Source: Margaritifera margaritifera (lineage: Eukaryota; Mollusca; Bivalvia; Unionida; Margaritiferidae). Taken from it: DNA of 64,000 bases. The notes below the pieces were generated by a model. It did not search any database and was not told the origin of the DNA. It saw only the letters and a list, made by a program, of their open reading frames with translations. Position 1 is the stretch's first letter; every line of letters begins with the position of its first letter. The stretch is from positions 496,001 through 560,000 of the forward strand of contig JAQPZY010001405.1 in assembly GCA_029931535.1 (NCBI GenBank), in the 5' to 3' direction. Positions 63,408-64,000 of this stretch are shown piece after piece. A program made the translations under genes and the position numbers.

Positions 63408-63471
63408 TAGGATCGTTGATATTTATGTAAATCTTTTAGAGCAATCTGCATTCCAAGTTAAGAAAAGCCCA

Positions 63472-63504
63472 ATGGCGGACGACTCAGACGAAGAGCAGAA
63501 TAAC
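63472..63504 (+). CDS. Probable first coding exon of a divergent gene (MADDSDEEQNN)
   Basis: ATGGCGGACGACTCAGACGA opens 11 codons (MADDSDEEQNN) that end at a consensus donor AAC|GTATGT, phase 0. The GC-rich start with G at +4 and the acidic N-terminus are typical of animal first exons. The product cannot be named from 11 residues. It is transcribed away from GRAMD1, and the inverted-repeat element 61826-63407 ends 64 bp upstream, so the 5' UTR or promoter abuts or uses transposon sequence. The remaining exons lie right of the window. Confidence 0.5.
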
Positions 63505-63877
63505 GTATGTTTAATGCAGAATTGTGTGATTATGTGATGTAATCTGTTATATTTCATGTTTTGTTTTGTTACATATACAATTAGTTGTATTGGAAAGAAT
63601 CTGTCATTTCAGTGTGACTGAATTAATACCCTGTGCAACAAGTTGTATCCAATGTCAACAATTTTGCTACTCCCGAATGTCGTTATCGAGTGTCAAATAT
63701 TGCTTGCGCAGCCTTAGCCCAAATTTCCGCAGGCCTTCGCTGTCGTCCATGACATTTGTATTTCTTGTGCCATAATATAGTTGTAAAATAGCTGAAATGG
63801 CTACTGGCATTAGCTATATTGTTTTGGATTTACAAACCCAACATTGTTTCTAGCGTCCCAAAATTAACCTATGACTA

Positions 63878-63906
63878 TATATATATATATACCAAAATTA
63901 ACCTAT

Positions 63907-64000
<94 letters not shown>
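63878..64000. repeat. TA microsatellite at the right edge
   Basis: Pure TA from about 63920 with a preceding short duplicate (ACCAAAATTAACCTATGACT twice). It runs off the window. Confidence 0.95.

Larger units (their letters stand above)
61394..63471. other. Region between GRAMD1 exon 1 and the divergent exon
   Basis: 61394-61825 is AT-rich with a poly-A run (61718-61738). 61826-63407 is one long-inverted-repeat element. 63408-63471 is the short stretch left for the promoter and 5' UTR of the divergent gene. An upstream GRAMD1 exon was not found here. Confidence 0.6.

Overview
The window is eukaryotic, AT-rich and repeat-dense. It looks like an invertebrate animal genome, most likely a marine mollusc or a related lophotrochozoan. 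That taxonomic reading is inference from repeat style (tRNA-derived SINEs, DIRS-type elements, long arrays built on TGACCTTTGACC or GCCATATTGG words, TA microsatellites) and from one large-intron gene. Nothing here reads as a bacterial operon.

One gene dominates. Eight minus-strand exons between 61393 and 314 join in consistent reading phase, about 537 codons. They encode the N-terminal two thirds of a GRAMD1/Aster-type protein, an ER-anchored sterol transporter at membrane contact sites. Exons 1-3 give a serine-rich acidic leader, exons 4-6 the GRAM domain, exon 7 the conserved linker (ELWHWVH, TSSDEDY) and exon 8 an acidic linker. The sterol-binding ASTER/VASt domain and the C-terminal membrane anchor are not in view and should lie left of base 1. 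A short plus-strand exon at 63472-63504 (MADDSDEEQNN followed by GTATGT) probably starts a divergent neighbour.

All the rest is intronic or intergenic and carries mobile DNA. By region: 1-252, a 76-bp tandem array. 314-22857, a 22-kb intron with a partly deleted direct segmental duplication (about 3.06-9.79 kb and 14.4-18.39 kb), SINEs and several 130-150-bp tandem families. 24.3-26.7 kb, a SINE with a 12-bp target duplication, half of a repeated retroelement-like unit, and a hAT-type MITE. 29.0-30.8 kb, two hAT-type elements with perfect 8-bp target duplications, one enclosing a large fold-back. 36.3-40.2 kb, a decayed DIRS-type RT/RNase H with its repeat-rich flank. 46.4-49.1 kb, a decayed DIRS element with inverted termini. 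50.4-51.4 kb, a 33-bp array that begins at the splice donor of exon 2. 52.9-53.7 kb, a 22-bp array and a double-hairpin element. 55.3 kb, the 3' coding end of a non-LTR element. 57.65-59.16 kb, a dispersed copy of 18.5-20.0 kb that carries two MITEs absent from the other copy. 61.8-63.4 kb, a long-inverted-repeat element ending 64 bp before the divergent start codon.

The most rewarding signals are the splice-donor-seeded array, the MITE with an empty site present in the same window, the DIRS element with its inverted termini, and the long-TIR element between the two genes.
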